Position numbers and translations under genes: made by a program. The notes beneath the pieces are model-generated. The model ran no database searches. It had not been told where the DNA came from and was given only the letters and a program-made list of their open reading frames with translations. This document shows, in pieces, positions 12,339 through 22,543 of a DNA stretch of 64,000 nucleotides (its first letter is position 1; every line of letters begins with the position of its first letter). The stretch lies in the NCBI GenBank assembly GCA_036435485.1, contig CM071596.1, positions 62,297,001 to 62,361,000 of the forward strand. Reading direction: 5' to 3'. Source of the DNA: Saposhnikovia divaricata. Taxonomy: Eukaryota; Streptophyta; Magnoliopsida; Apiales; Apiaceae.

Positions 12339-12838
12339 TAAATTGAGAATTTGCAACTATTGTACTAACATTTAACATTTCTACATAGTGGCATCTTAAA
12401 AGCTTGAAGTGAAGGTCTAATAAGGAATCGAGAATATGCAACTGTTGTATACATATTTAACAATTCTAGATAGAATGATTTCGATACAATATTACATTAT
12501 TTTCATTTTGCTTAAAAAAAATCTAATAACTTTTAGCCAACATTTTAAGTATATTTGGTTTTCTTTTCTTAATAGTGAAATGGCTTATAATTAATCTTCA
12601 TTTAAAGTTGATTGACATAAAAGGATATAAACATTTGTATTAAGTAACAACCTGTAGCATTGGATGGTTATATTGCGTGAATGTGTTGCCCAGTAAATAA
12701 CAACTAGCTTTGTAGCCCGTGCAAGGCACGGGCATGCTTTAGATTACAAATATTTATGAATTACTCGTGATCACGTAGGGTTGGATTGTTGATATCTTCG
12801 AGTGTTCATATTTTCGCAATAATTGTTGTGAGAACACA
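12339..12838. other. Downstream spacer with a perfect GC-rich hairpin
   Basis: It begins as MATE 3' flank and contains a partly duplicated tail also seen after the pseudogene (AAGTGAAGGTCTA near 12407). At 12715-12733 the perfect hairpin GCCCGTGC-AAG-GCACGGGC occurs, a motif found near the ends of various plant repeats. From roughly here to 12838 the sequence should belong to the internal part of L1, because the duplication ACACA (12834-12838) joins it to 21295. The exact L1 boundary is not visible. Confidence 0.4.
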
Positions 12839-13353
12839 TGTTGTGGAATAAAAACTAGGTTGAAAATATTGCGGCTAGGGTTTGTATATTTAATGCTAGG
12901 GTTCGTGAGCTTCGTGCTTTAATGGCTGCTTCTGCGTTCGAGACTTAAACGGTCCTCACAGAATGCCTACGTATCTCTGTAAATTAGAGAATCAAGCCAA
13001 AAACGTAGTTCTGAGAATGAGGGGTCAGGCCCTTTATATAGGCTGAGAAGCCTTAGAATTATGGTAGGATTTGGAGACTTGGTGGGCAAGTCTTTGAGGA
13101 ATGTTCTAGATCTATTCCTTGTAGGAATCAGTTTCCATATTGAATTGGATGCCTTATCGGATTAGTTTGAAAGGGATATTATCCTTATCCAACTCTTATT
13201 TGCTGAGCTGTTTATTACCCTTAATATTAATTACGAAATTAATATTATATTTAGGGTTTTGGGCCCAGCTGGTGGGCCCCACGTTTGGACTATTCTCGGC
13301 TCAATTAATGCCACATTAAATGTGTCTTTAGGGCTTATTTTCAGCCCATATCA
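12839..13353 (-). repeat. 3' LTR of element T
   Basis: 515 bp. Reads TGATATGGGC...CCACAACA on the minus strand. By eye it is the same as the copy at 20780-21294. Confidence 0.92.
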
Positions 13354-13870
13354 TTTGCCCCCCAACTTCTTAGGAAAACTGATCAGGTTTTCGTAGAAGT
13401 TATATTTGCCTTAATCGAGACTCGGGGTCGTTTTTATCCCTTACCTGGGACTTCTTAATTTTCCTACCCTTATATGGGAGTTTTGGTTTACACTAGTGTT
13501 TCACGAGTATCGTCTTGCTTGTAAAGTGTGGAGCGACCTACACATTTACGACGATTTGCCTTATTCGAGGCTTTAATTTGTGCTTGCTTTTAGCAATTTC
13601 GGCACTTTCATAGAGTTTTTATACATTATTAGCATATATTATTGCTCAACTTGTCAAGAAAATATTTCTATAATTTTCCTCGTATTTTTCTGTACTTTTC
13701 CTAATATTTTAGGAATTTTTATGTACCAACAGGTATTTTTTGTATTTTTTCCTAATAATTTAGGAATTTTTATGTACCAACAGGTATTTTTTGGGAATTA
13801 TTTTTTAATTTCCCAACATTATTTAAAAATTTTTAAAGTATTAACTTTTAAAAAAGTCACCTTGGCAAGA
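13354..13870 (-). other. 3' untranslated spacer of element T
   Basis: AT-rich, non-coding. It contains a two-copy direct repeat of about 50 bp (roughly 13693-13740 and 13742-13791) sharing AGGAATTTTTATGTACCAAC. Confidence 0.6.
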
Positions 13871-13875
13871 AATGC

Positions 13876-14566
13876 CTCCTGGGCGTGGGTACCCCCGCCA
13901 AGGAGACACCCTCCTTAGGCACGCCTAGGGGGTTTGGTCTCCTGGGCGTGGGTGACCTTTGTCCCTGGAAATGCTTCCTGGGCGTGGGTACCCCCGCCAA
14001 GGAGACACCCTCCTTAGGCACGCCTAGGGGGTTTGGTCTCCTGGGCGTGGGTGACCTTTGTCCCTGGAAATGCTTCCTGGGCGTGGGTACCCCCGCCAAG
14101 GAGACACCCTCCTTAGGCACGCCTAGGGGGTTTGGTCTCCTGGGCGTGGGTACAGCCTCCTTTAGAGAAAAACGAGCTAGGCGTGGGTACCCCCGCCAAG
14201 GAGACACCTTCCTTAGGCACGCCTAGGAGGTTTGGTCTCCTGGGCGTGGGTATACCCTTCTTTAGAGAAAATCAAGCTAGGCGTGGGTACCCCCGCCAAG
14301 GAGACACCTTCCTTAGGCACGCCTAGGAGGTTTGGTCTCCTGGGCGTGGGTATACCCTTCTTTAGAGAAAATCAAGCTAGGCGTGGGTACCCCCGCCAAG
14401 GAGACACCTTCCTTAGGCACGCCTAGGAGGTTTGGTCTCCTGGGCGTGGGTATACCCTTCTTTAGAGAAAATCAAGCTAGGCGTGGGTACCCCCGCCAAG
14501 GAGACACCTTCCTTAGGCACGCCTAGGAGGTTTGGTCTCCTGGGCGTGGGTATACCCTTTTAATTG
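13876..14566. repeat. Tandem array of a 99-100 bp unit (about 7 copies)
   Basis: The core GGCGTGGGTACCCCCGCCAA starts near 13882, 13981, 14080, 14180, 14280, 14380 and 14480, so the period is 99 in the first copies and 100 afterwards. Each unit also contains a second shorter GGGCGTGGGT, so it is a degenerate dimer. Two variants exist: the first copies carry GTGACCTTTGTCCCTGGAAA, the later ones TATACCCTTCTTTAGAGAAA. The variants are grouped, which suggests local amplification. Tandem repeats in the 3' region are known in Tat/Ogre elements and can seed satellites. Confidence 0.93.
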
Positions 14567-14743
14567 GGCTTCCTGCCTTTAAATTCTAACGGGATTTTAT
14601 CCTATTTTCTAAAAATGTCGTAGAACATTCTAGAATTATTTCAAAATTTGAATTTCATGGGCTTCCCGCCTATTCAAAGGCCCAGTCACCTGTTGGCAGC
14701 CCATTTACTGGATATAACCGGTTGAATGACCAACCATGAACTC

Positions 14744-14752
14744 TATAAAAGA
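14744..14752 (+). promoter_or_regulatory. Putative TATA box of the antisense gene in T
   Basis: TATAAAAGA lies about 230 bases upstream of the start codon at 14980, on the strand opposite to gag-pol. The AC/TC-rich stretch after it resembles a plant 5' leader. It suggests the antisense gene has its own promoter and does not rely on the LTR. Confidence 0.5.
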
Positions 14753-14979
14753 GTAGTGTGCATCCCTCATTTCTCATTTCACTATTCAGCAAAAACTATC
14801 ATTCCCTTATCACAAATATTTTTCAAAAAAGCTCTGCTAGGGTTCTGTCGTGAGGCGATTTCCGGCGTTTTTACTCCGCCCTACTTTCCAGTTTCCGTTT
14901 GAAGATCGTTGAATCTTCATCTTCTTCAACCTCTTTTTTCAACTTTTCTGGGTTTCAAGCCTTCAAGGGAAGCATACTA

Positions 14980-16816
14980 ATGGAGGATTCTAGCTCTTCA
15001 GGCCAGTCACAGCTCGCTAACACTTCCACCACCGCTCCACGGCTTTCAAGGGGTAAGAACCCTAAAACATCTCTTGTCCATGCCAGTGTTTTTTCCCTTA
15101 GGGATCTTTTAAATGAATTTGGCCAAGCTTTTCCAAACATGCTTCATTTAGATGCTTATGAATATAAATCGAAATATAAACAACATAGGGTAGACATTTT
15201 AGCCCAACTTTTTCATATTAATGGGCCTTATAGGGCCGTTGCTCCGGCCTCAAACGAAAGGGCTTGTCACCCAAAGCCTGGGGCCATTAGGATTTACAAA
15301 GAAACTTTTTATGCTGGTTTTCGCCTACCTCCTCCTCCTTTTGTTTATCGCCTTTTGGCCGAAGCCCGGGTTTGTCCAACCCAACTTATGCCAAATGCAT
15401 GGCGTTTTATCTACTGTTTCTTGGTCCAATGTAAGAAACATGGGCTTGAGCCCAGCATCTCTGTTTTTCGATATCTATTCAAATTTGTTAATTCTTCTGA
15501 TAATTCGGGCTGGGTCAAAATCCAACACCGTTCCTTGGCCCGTTCTTGTTTTGTTTCGGATTCCGCTCCTGATTCCCTTCCTAATTGGAAAAGGGAATGG
15601 TTTTATATCTTTTTGGATGGGGATGACTGGGACAACTATTTTCGGCCCACCTTCTGCAGAGCCGTTGATGGGCCTGTTAGGAGTTTAAAATTGGGCGTGG
15701 AAGAAGAGGCCGCCATAAATTTATTAACATCGGATAATTTGCATCAATGTGCAAATTTGATTTCTGAAGATTCGTTGCAGGCCTATGGGCTAAGCGATTT
15801 GGGCCCTGAGGGTAATTCTCACCTCTTGCTTTGTTAATATTTCATGCTAGATATAATTATCTAACTCTCTTGTAATCATTTTGCAGCCAAAACTGCTCTG
15901 GGAGCAATTTTTAAGCAGAGGGAGACTGCTGCCACTGCTAGGGTGGTAACAGAGAACCCTAGGGCCAAAAGGGCCAGGACAGATGAGGCTACTCCCGCGG
16001 TGGAGCGTGTTCCTGGTTTTCTTCAAGAAAAACCAGTTCCTATTGAGGAAGACCTCACTCCCTTTACAGTGGGATGGGGTTTATGCAACAGGGACACAGC
16101 TGTAGGTGACTCCAGGGCTGCAGCTGAGTGGTCCAGGAGCGTGGTTACTCCACGGGACAGGGTCCACATTGTGGAGTCCTCTGATGACTTGCAGATTGAG
16201 CTTCTCGGGGCTCAAGCTGTTGCTTCGGTAATTTCTTATTCAACTTCTTTAATTTAATTGCATTTACTTTTCCCTTATTTACTTGTTTCCTTTGCAGATG
16301 AACGCCTACCTTCAGGCCGCTGTTCATAACCTGAAGGAGGTGCGTGCTGAAAAGACCATAGCTGAGAGGGATAGAGACAGATACTTTGATGCCTCCGAGG
16401 CAAACTTTGCTCGTTTTAGGGAGGTGGAGAAGGAGCTGGCTGCTGAGAAGGAGAAGAACAGGAAGCTTCAGCTGGAGGTGCAGCAGAACAGGGAACACAT
16501 TATTGCTGACTACAAGGCTTCTAAGGACTTTCAAGATGTCCTGAATGCTGAGTATGATGCAAACTTTCCTGGCACCTTCAAGGAGTGTTGGGAAGGGATC
16601 ATCGAGGAGCTGAGTGGGAAGATCGAGGGGGTATCCCTGGAGAAGTTCCCAGTCCCTGCTATCCCTGGATTGACAGATGCTTTGGAGATTGCTACAGAGA
16701 CAGCAGTGGATGGGGACTCTCAGCCCACTCAGGATCCACCTTCTTCTCCTGGGGTAGAGACAGCAGATCCTTCTTCCACTCAGGGAGATGTAGTTATTGA
16801 GGATTTAGAGGAGTAG
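14980..16816 (+). CDS. Antisense accessory gene of the Tat element (Transposase_28-type protein)
   Basis: Three exons: 14980-15811, 15887-16227, 16298-16816, with GT-AG introns of 75 and 70 bp, both T-rich with good TTTGCAG acceptors. The joined frame encodes about 563 residues and stays open throughout. The N-terminal 100-250 region, with motifs such as YAGFRLPPPPFVYRLL and LEPSISVFRYLFKF, fits the plant domain catalogued as putative gypsy-type transposon (Pfam Transposase_28). The C-terminal part is Glu/Lys-rich and predicted coiled coil, then acidic and Ser/Pro-rich. It lies opposite in direction to gag-pol, as the antisense ORFs of Tat elements do. Its biochemical role is unknown. An open frame across three exons in a defective element suggests selection until recently. 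Confidence 0.82.
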
Positions 16817-17223
16817 ATGGCCCTGCGTGGCTTATTTCTGTTTATCTTTATTTATTCTGAACTTTTGCCCTTCGGGGCTTATGACTTAACTCTATTTATG
16901 CAGTAGTTCCTTTTGTTTCCATGTTCTTATTTTTTGCTTATTGCTCGTTAAACTCTAGAATTTCTCAAGTACTTGGCCTCCTGGCTGGTACTAAACTCAC
17001 AAGTTAGTTCAACGTTTGCCTTTCGTGTTTATTTTAACAAAGAGAAGTAACTCATAAAGAAAACAATGTAAATTCCATTATGCTGTCAATGGATATCAAT
17101 AGAATGGGTTCAACCCTTACATAAATACTCTATCTTCTATTGGGAGCAACATGCTCTAAAATGGTTTCATTCGAACCTTATTCCTAATAAATAGATAAAA
17201 GTCCAAGCCTTTGTCAAAAGAAC

Positions 17224-20019
17224 TTAGATATAATAAACTTTGAGGTTCACAGCATGCCAAGTTCGGGGCACCTCAATCCCATCCAAGGTTTCTAACTTGT
17301 AGGATCCTTGCCCTAACACCTTTCTGACTAGATATGGTCCTTCCCAGTTTGGTGCTAACTTTCCTTTCTGGCCAACTCCTGAGGCTTCAATCTTCCTTAA
17401 AACCATGTCACCTTGTCGAAAGAATCTTTCTTTAACTCTCTGGTTGTAGTGAAAAGATGCTCTCTTCTGATATTCAGCATTCTTCGCATTAGCTCCATCT
17501 CTAACCTCATCAATTAAGTCAAGGGCGAGTCTTATTCCTTCGTCATTAGTTTCTGGCTCATATGCCTCAACTCGAGGTGATGCTTGCATGATCTCTAAAG
17601 GCACAACTGCCTCGGCTCCGTAAGCCAGCAAAAATGGGGTTGCTCCAGTCGTTACCTTACAAGTGGTACGATATGCCCAAAGTATGGGCAACAACTCATC
17701 TACCCATGTATTCCTAGAGCGTTCGACCCTCTTTTTCAGTCCATCAAGGATAATTCGATTAGCTACCTCAGCTTGCCCATTGGCCTGAGGGTGTGCCACC
17801 GAAGTAAAACGGAGCTCAATTGCATTCTCTTCACAATACTTCTTAAACTCCTCATTGTTGAATTGTGTCCCATTGTCTGTCACAAGGATTCGTGGGATTC
17901 CGTATCTGCAGATGATGTTCTCCCAAAAGAACTGGGAAACTTGCTTGGTGGTTATCTTGGCCAGGGGTTTAGCCTCAATCCACTTAGTGAAATAATCAAT
18001 TGCTACTATTAGGAATTTCCTCTGTGCTGAAGCCATGGGAAAGGGTCCAAGTATATCCATCCCCCACATTGCAAATGGAATGGGAGAGTTAATCGAGGTC
18101 AACATCTCAGGCGGTTGCCTCACAATTGGGGCATGCCTCTGGCATCTCTCACATCTCTTAACATAGTTTTGTGCATCAGCCAACATCTCCGGCCAATAAA
18201 ACCCTAAACGAATTATCTTGTGAGCTAGGGCTCTGCCCCCCAAGCGTTGCCCACAGATCCCTTCATGAACTTCTTCCAATGCTTCTTTTGCCTCTTGAGG
18301 CCTTAAACATTTCAAGTATGGAATGACAAACGACCTCTTATACAAGATGCCTTCGATCAAAGTGTATCTTAATGCTCTTACTGAAAGTTTTCGTGCCTCC
18401 AAGGCATTGTCTGGGAGCCATCCGGTCTCAAGGTGTGCCTTGATAGGGTCTATCCAAGAGCCTCCTATATCGATTGGTGCCAATAACTTTGAATTAACGG
18501 TCGGGGCCTTCAAGACCTGAAAATAGACACTCCCAGCATAATTCTCTATCTCGGAAGAAGCAAATTTAGATAGGGCATCGGCCTTAATGTTTTCCTCTCT
18601 TGGAATGTGCTCAACATAGCACTCCTCAAACTGGGACATAACAGCCTTTACTACTCTCAAGTATTTTGCCATAGTCTCATCCTTAGCCTCGAATTCACCA
18701 TTTACTTGTGCTACCACAAGCCTTGAATCTCCACAAACTTTGAGATTCTTGACCCTCATAATTCTGGCCAAGCCCAAACCAGCTATCAATGCCTCATATT
18801 CTGCCTCGTTGTTGGTAGTAGGGAAATCCAACTTTAAAGCGTACTCAACTGTAAACCCATCGGGGCTTTGCAAAACCAAACCTGCACCACTAGATTTTGT
18901 TTTTGATGCTCCATCAAAATAGAGCACCCAATATTCCTTCAGATCGGGTGTGAGTTTCTCTTCTTTATCCTCTTGCCCAGGGGTAGTCATTATCTCTTGC
19001 CCCCCGACTTCTTGGTTGTTAATAGTACATTCAACCACGAAGTCAGCTAATGCCTGAGCTTTGATAGCTGTCCGAGGCTTGTATGTGATGTCAAACTCTC
19101 CTAACTCAATCGCCCATTTGATTAGCCTTCCACTGGCCTTAGGGCTATGCAATATGTTCCTCAATTGCTGGTTTGTCAGAACTTGAATCTTATGTGCCTG
19201 AAAGTAAGGCCGCAGCTTTCTTGAGGCAGTTACTAATGCCAAAGCAAACTTTTCTATGGGCGAGTAATTTAACTCGGCCCCATGCAACACTTTACTCACA
19301 TAGTAGATAGGTTTCTGGACCTTCTCCTCCTCCCGAATAAGGACGGCACTCAGGGCTTGTTCGGATACCGCCAGGTATAAATTAAGAATCTCCCCAGGAC
19401 TTGGTTTAGTCAACAACGGGGCTTCAACCATGTACTTCTTCAGTTGCTCAAAGGCCTCTTGGCTTTCAGGTGTCCATTCAAAATTTTTCACCTTTTTTAA
19501 CGCTTGGAAGAACGGCAAGCATTTGTCTCCAGACTTGGAGATGAATCTTCCTAAGGCTGCAACTCGACCTGTCAACCTTTGCACATCTCTTATAGAGCGT
19601 AGAGGCTCCATGTCTAAAATCGCCTTGATCTTGTCAGGATTGGCCTCAATGCCTCTTTTCGAAACCATCAGCCCTAAAAACTTCCCCGATCCAACGCCAA
19701 AAGCACACTTGGCGGGATTCAACATCATCTTGTGGTGCCTCAGCACTTCAAATGCCTCTCCGAGGTGCTTGATATGATCAGCCTTAAGTAGGCTCTTGAC
19801 TAACATGTCATCAACATATACCTCCATGGTTCTTCCAATCAGATGGGCGAATATCTTATTCACCAATCGTTGGTAAGTAGCTCCTGCATTCTTTAGACCA
19901 AAAGCCATGACAAGATAACAAAAGACACCAAAGTCAGTTATGAAAGATACCTTAGGTATGTCATCCTTGTGCATCTTAATCTGATTATAGCCGCTGAATC
20001 CATCCATGAAGCTTAACAT
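17224..20019 (-). CDS. Pol polyprotein of element T, lacking protease and the front of reverse transcriptase
   Basis: A 931-codon open frame. It starts inside reverse transcriptase, just after the place where gag is joined by a deletion. The active site YVDD is at residues 68-71. A first RNase H-like domain (about 212-330) has AVSE where the catalytic Asp is expected, so it is probably only structural. A second RNase H (about 363-487) has acidic residues D369, E407, D431 and D481. Integrase follows: zinc finger with H585, C623 and C626 but Arg at 592 where the second His is normal; catalytic triad D655, D715, E751. The real upstream frame probably runs from about residue -10 (DATAGHE). Two RNase H domains mark the Tat lineage. 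The protein cannot be autonomous as it stands. Confidence 0.9.
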   Translation of the reverse strand: MLSFMDGFSGYNQIKMHKDDIPKVSFITDFGVFCYLVMAFGLKNAGATYQRLVNKIFAHLIGRTMEVYVDDMLVKSLLKADHIKHLGEAFEVLRHHKMMLNPAKCAFGVGSGKFLGLMVSKRGIEANPDKIKAILDMEPLRSIRDVQRLTGRVAALGRFISKSGDKCLPFFQALKKVKNFEWTPESQEAFEQLKKYMVEAPLLTKPSPGEILNLYLAVSEQALSAVLIREEEKVQKPIYYVSKVLHGAELNYSPIEKFALALVTASRKLRPYFQAHKIQVLTNQQLRNILHSPKASGRLIKWAIELGEFDITYKPRTAIKAQALADFVVECTINNQEVGGQEIMTTPGQEDKEEKLTPDLKEYWVLYFDGASKTKSSGAGLVLQSPDGFTVEYALKLDFPTTNNEAEYEALIAGLGLARIMRVKNLKVCGDSRLVVAQVNGEFEAKDETMAKYLRVVKAVMSQFEECYVEHIPREENIKADALSKFASSEIENYAGSVYFQVLKAPTVNSKLLAPIDIGGSWIDPIKAHLETGWLPDNALEARKLSVRALRYTLIEGILYKRSFVIPYLKCLRPQEAKEALEEVHEGICGQRLGGRALAHKIIRLGFYWPEMLADAQNYVKRCERCQRHAPIVRQPPEMLTSINSPIPFAMWGMDILGPFPMASAQRKFLIVAIDYFTKWIEAKPLAKITTKQVSQFFWENIICRYGIPRILVTDNGTQFNNEEFKKYCEENAIELRFTSVAHPQANGQAEVANRIILDGLKKRVERSRNTWVDELLPILWAYRTTCKVTTGATPFLLAYGAEAVVPLEIMQASPRVEAYEPETNDEGIRLALDLIDEVRDGANAKNAEYQKRASFHYNQRVKERFFRQGDMVLRKIEASGVGQKGKLAPNWEGPYLVRKVLGQGSYKLETLDGIEVPRTWHAVNLKVYYI

Positions 20020-20020
20020 C

Positions 20021-20746
20021 TCATGTCCAGCTGTAGCATCCCTCCTGATCTATGAAGGGAATCCCTCCTGAAGTCGGAGGAGGTCGAGTCTGATTAGGGT
20101 TCTGTCTCTCTAGTTCCCTTGCTTGGTCGTCCTTCAGCTTCTGAATCTCGGCTTCATAAGCCTTAATTTTCTCTGCGATTGTTAAAGGACCATCTCGGTT
20201 CGATGGATTCCTCCCTAGAGGCTCCTTACTAGCGCGTCGCCTCCTTGGGGCTTCGTCTCGATCATCGTCTTCAGACGACGAGTCTCCGGTATAAGGACCA
20301 GAGTAATCATAGTATCCTGGTTCAGGAGGAGCCGGGCCTCTAAGATAAGGGGATTGTTGTTGCCCATGGATCAACCGAGCATGACCGCTTGGTCCTGGAT
20401 CCCTTGGATCTTGGGGGTAATTAGGTAGCCCATACATTGGGTTAGTGTTGACAGGGAGCGAAGAAGTGGAGAGACTGTGAAGCGGCGGGCGGCTACTCAG
20501 AGGGAGAGGAGAGACCACCATCTGGAGCGGGTTAGTTTCCTGTCCTAGAGGGACGATTTCAGGTTGAGGTCTTTCAGCGGGGGGATCCGTCCCTTGTGGT
20601 TGAGAGGCCTGACTACGAGGGTTTGTTTCCGTCAATGGGGGTACAGACCCTGGCCCTGTACCAACAGGAGGAGCAGTGATTGGTGGAACGATGGTTCCGG
20701 AGGTAGCCTCGGTTGAGATCGGTGTTGTTCTTCGAGTGGTAACCAT
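20021..20746 (-). pseudogene. N-terminal gag fragment of element T
   Basis: 241 codons starting MVTTRRTTPIS close to the primer site. Pro/Ser/Thr-rich, followed by a charged segment SSSEDDDRDEAPRRRR and a helical stretch LTIAEKIKAYEAEIQKLKDD. The frame stops soon after a junction near 20040, where the sequence jumps directly to reverse transcriptase codons in another frame. The capsid core, zinc finger, protease and the front of reverse transcriptase are absent. Confidence 0.8.
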
Positions 20747-20761
20747 GGTTGATGTCTTGTT

Positions 20762-20777
20762 CCCACAGACGGCGCCA
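20762..20777 (-). other. Primer-binding site of element T
   Basis: On the minus strand TGGCGCCGTCTGTGGG lies two bases inside the 5' LTR. A TGGCGCC... primer site is usual for Tat/Athila-type Gypsy elements. Confidence 0.8.
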
Positions 20778-20779
20778 AA

Positions 20780-21294
20780 TGTTGTGGAATAAAAACTAGG
20801 TTGAAAATATTGCGGCTAGGGTTTGTATATTTAATGCTAGGGTTCGTGAGCTTCGTGCTTTAATGGCTGCTTCTGCGTTCGAGACTTAAACGGTCCTCAC
20901 AGAATGCCTACGTATCTCTGTAAATTAGAGAATCAAGCCAAAAACGTAGTTCTGAGAATGAGGGGTCAGGCCCTTTATATAGGCTGAGAAGCCTTAGAAT
21001 TATGGTAGGATTTGGAGACTTGGTGGGCAAGTCTTTGAGGAATGTTCTAGATCTATTCCTTGTAGGAATCAGTTTCCATATTGAATTGGATGCCTTATCG
21101 GATTAGTTTGAAAGGGATATTATCCTTATCCAACTCTTATTTGCTGAGCTGTTTATTACCCTTAATATTAATTACGAAATTAATATTATATTTAGGGTTT
21201 TGGGCCCAGCTGGTGGGCCCCACGTTTGGACTATTCTCGGCTCAATTAATGCCACATTAAATGTGTCTTTAGGGCTTATTTTCAGCCCATATCA
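20780..21294 (-). repeat. 5' LTR of element T
   Basis: 515 bp, same as 12839-13353 by eye. A TATA-like CCTATATAAAGGG (minus strand, around 20971-20983) is a plausible start for the genomic transcript. The duplication ACACA follows at 21295-21299. Confidence 0.92.
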
Positions 21295-21299
21295 ACACA

Positions 21300-21413
21300 G
21301 AATTTATGCAGTATCCAATCGTGATATTCAAATTATAATTCGATGCATGTATGCATCAAATACAGTAAACACGTAACCAAATCAACCCCTTATACACGTA
21401 GCTCTGATACCAT
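21300..21413 (-). other. Leader of L1 with primer-binding site
   Basis: On the minus strand the LTR of L1 is followed after one base by TGGTATCAGAGC (21401-21412), complementary to initiator Met-tRNA, the usual primer of plant Copia elements. The remaining leader is interrupted by element T at 21295. Confidence 0.8.
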
Positions 21414-21681
21414 TGTTGGGTTTCGGGGCAAAAACGCAGCGAAAAACAGTCGTAAAACTATAAAAAAAAAAATGAAACCCTAACTCAGGATCCATGTATA
21501 AGTCGAGCAGATTATGGAGAATAGAATTTGTACCTTATTAAGAGCTTTACGATTTAAGAAAGATGGAGGTCCAAGAATAATCACCACACAACCCTCTTGT
21601 AAGATCTGCGTCGTTAATTAGTCCACACGAACACAACGATCGTCCAACGACCAACAGAGATGGTACTAGCCAAGAAAACTC

Positions 21682-21756
<75 letters not shown>

Positions 21757-22543
21757 GCCTCTCTAAGATGTAGAGTAGCTAGGGTTTAGGTAAAACCGAT
21801 TTCTGCAAAAGTAACCCTAAACCAACACATCTTAATGTATTTATAAAGAGAGATTTGGGCATAAAACCCTAAAACGTTTTGGGCTTCATTAAACCCAATC
21901 TGTTTTGGTTTTAATATTATTATTAAATTCGAATTATACATTGTAATTAACCAAGTCCCACTTAATTAATTCAATAATTCGAATTAATAACAATTTAAAT
22001 TCATAATTTAATAAATATCCGTTTTATATGTTCTGTGACCCTTTAGGTTATTATTACGTTGGCAATAATTTTAATATCCAATATTAAAATTATAAACAAT
22101 GAGCGGCATCTAGTAATACATCATTGCTACCCAAGTAATAATAATAATTGGTGATCCAATTAAACCTTTCGTGATAAATGTTTCCGTGTAATATAATCCC
22201 TTTAACCAAATATTATAGATTAAACTCGAGGTATGTATTTAGTCATCATCTTCAACGTTTAATCTGGGTTTCCTTGATCAATGAGTAGACTATTAAAATA
22301 AATCAATATTTGAGTATGGCCATGCATTTTCATAGTCTCACCCAATCAAGAGGCCAATAATATCTCTCCTAATAGTAGGAGGGTTAAATCCTTTATCTAT
22401 CATTCATATTTCTCATACGTCTCATAATATACCCGATGTCCACTTTTATCATCACCCGATCAAAGGTAACTTTTAATGTAGTCAAAGTATATTAATCCTC
22501 ATATAGAAATATAATGATCTCAAGTCTAAGGATCATTACACCA
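21414..22543 (-). repeat. L1 LTR, promoter-distal part
   Basis: The outermost LTR of the nest, minus strand, split by element C. This part ends CCCAACA next to the primer site at 21412. Together with 60608-61040 it makes an LTR of about 1.56 kb. A TATA-like TTTATAAATAC lies around 21838-21848 on the minus strand. The rest of L1 (coding region and second LTR) is not present as a recognisable unit, so it is a truncated element. Confidence 0.82.
21690..21751. repeat. (CT)n microsatellite
   Basis: About 30 uninterrupted CT dinucleotides within the L1 LTR, in the part expected to be transcribed leader on the minus strand. Confidence 0.97.

Larger units (their letters stand above)
12839..21294 (-). 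mobile_element. T: Tat-lineage Ty3/Gypsy retrotransposon with internal deletion
   Basis: An 8.46-kb minus-strand element with two 515-bp LTRs that look identical and host duplication ACACA (12834-12838 and 21295-21299). In element order: 5' LTR, primer site, gag start, pol lacking its front part, an antisense accessory gene, a tandem repeat, purine tract, 3' LTR. A second RNase H domain in pol and an antisense gene before the 3' LTR are features of the Tat clade. The purine tract is TTGGGGGGCAAA at 13354-13365, read on the minus strand. A deletion joins gag to the middle of reverse transcriptase, so the copy is non-autonomous, yet its equal LTRs point to a recent insertion. Confidence 0.92.

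Noticed and set aside
12715..12733. Hairpin as a transcription terminator of the MATE gene
   Set aside because: Plant genes do not use hairpin terminators; the motif is common in plant repeats.
13857..14526. Several ORFs of 64-116 codons on both strands, partly identical to each other
   Set aside because: They arise from the 99/100-bp tandem repeat; a period of 99 keeps frames open and 100 moves the same ORF to the next frame.
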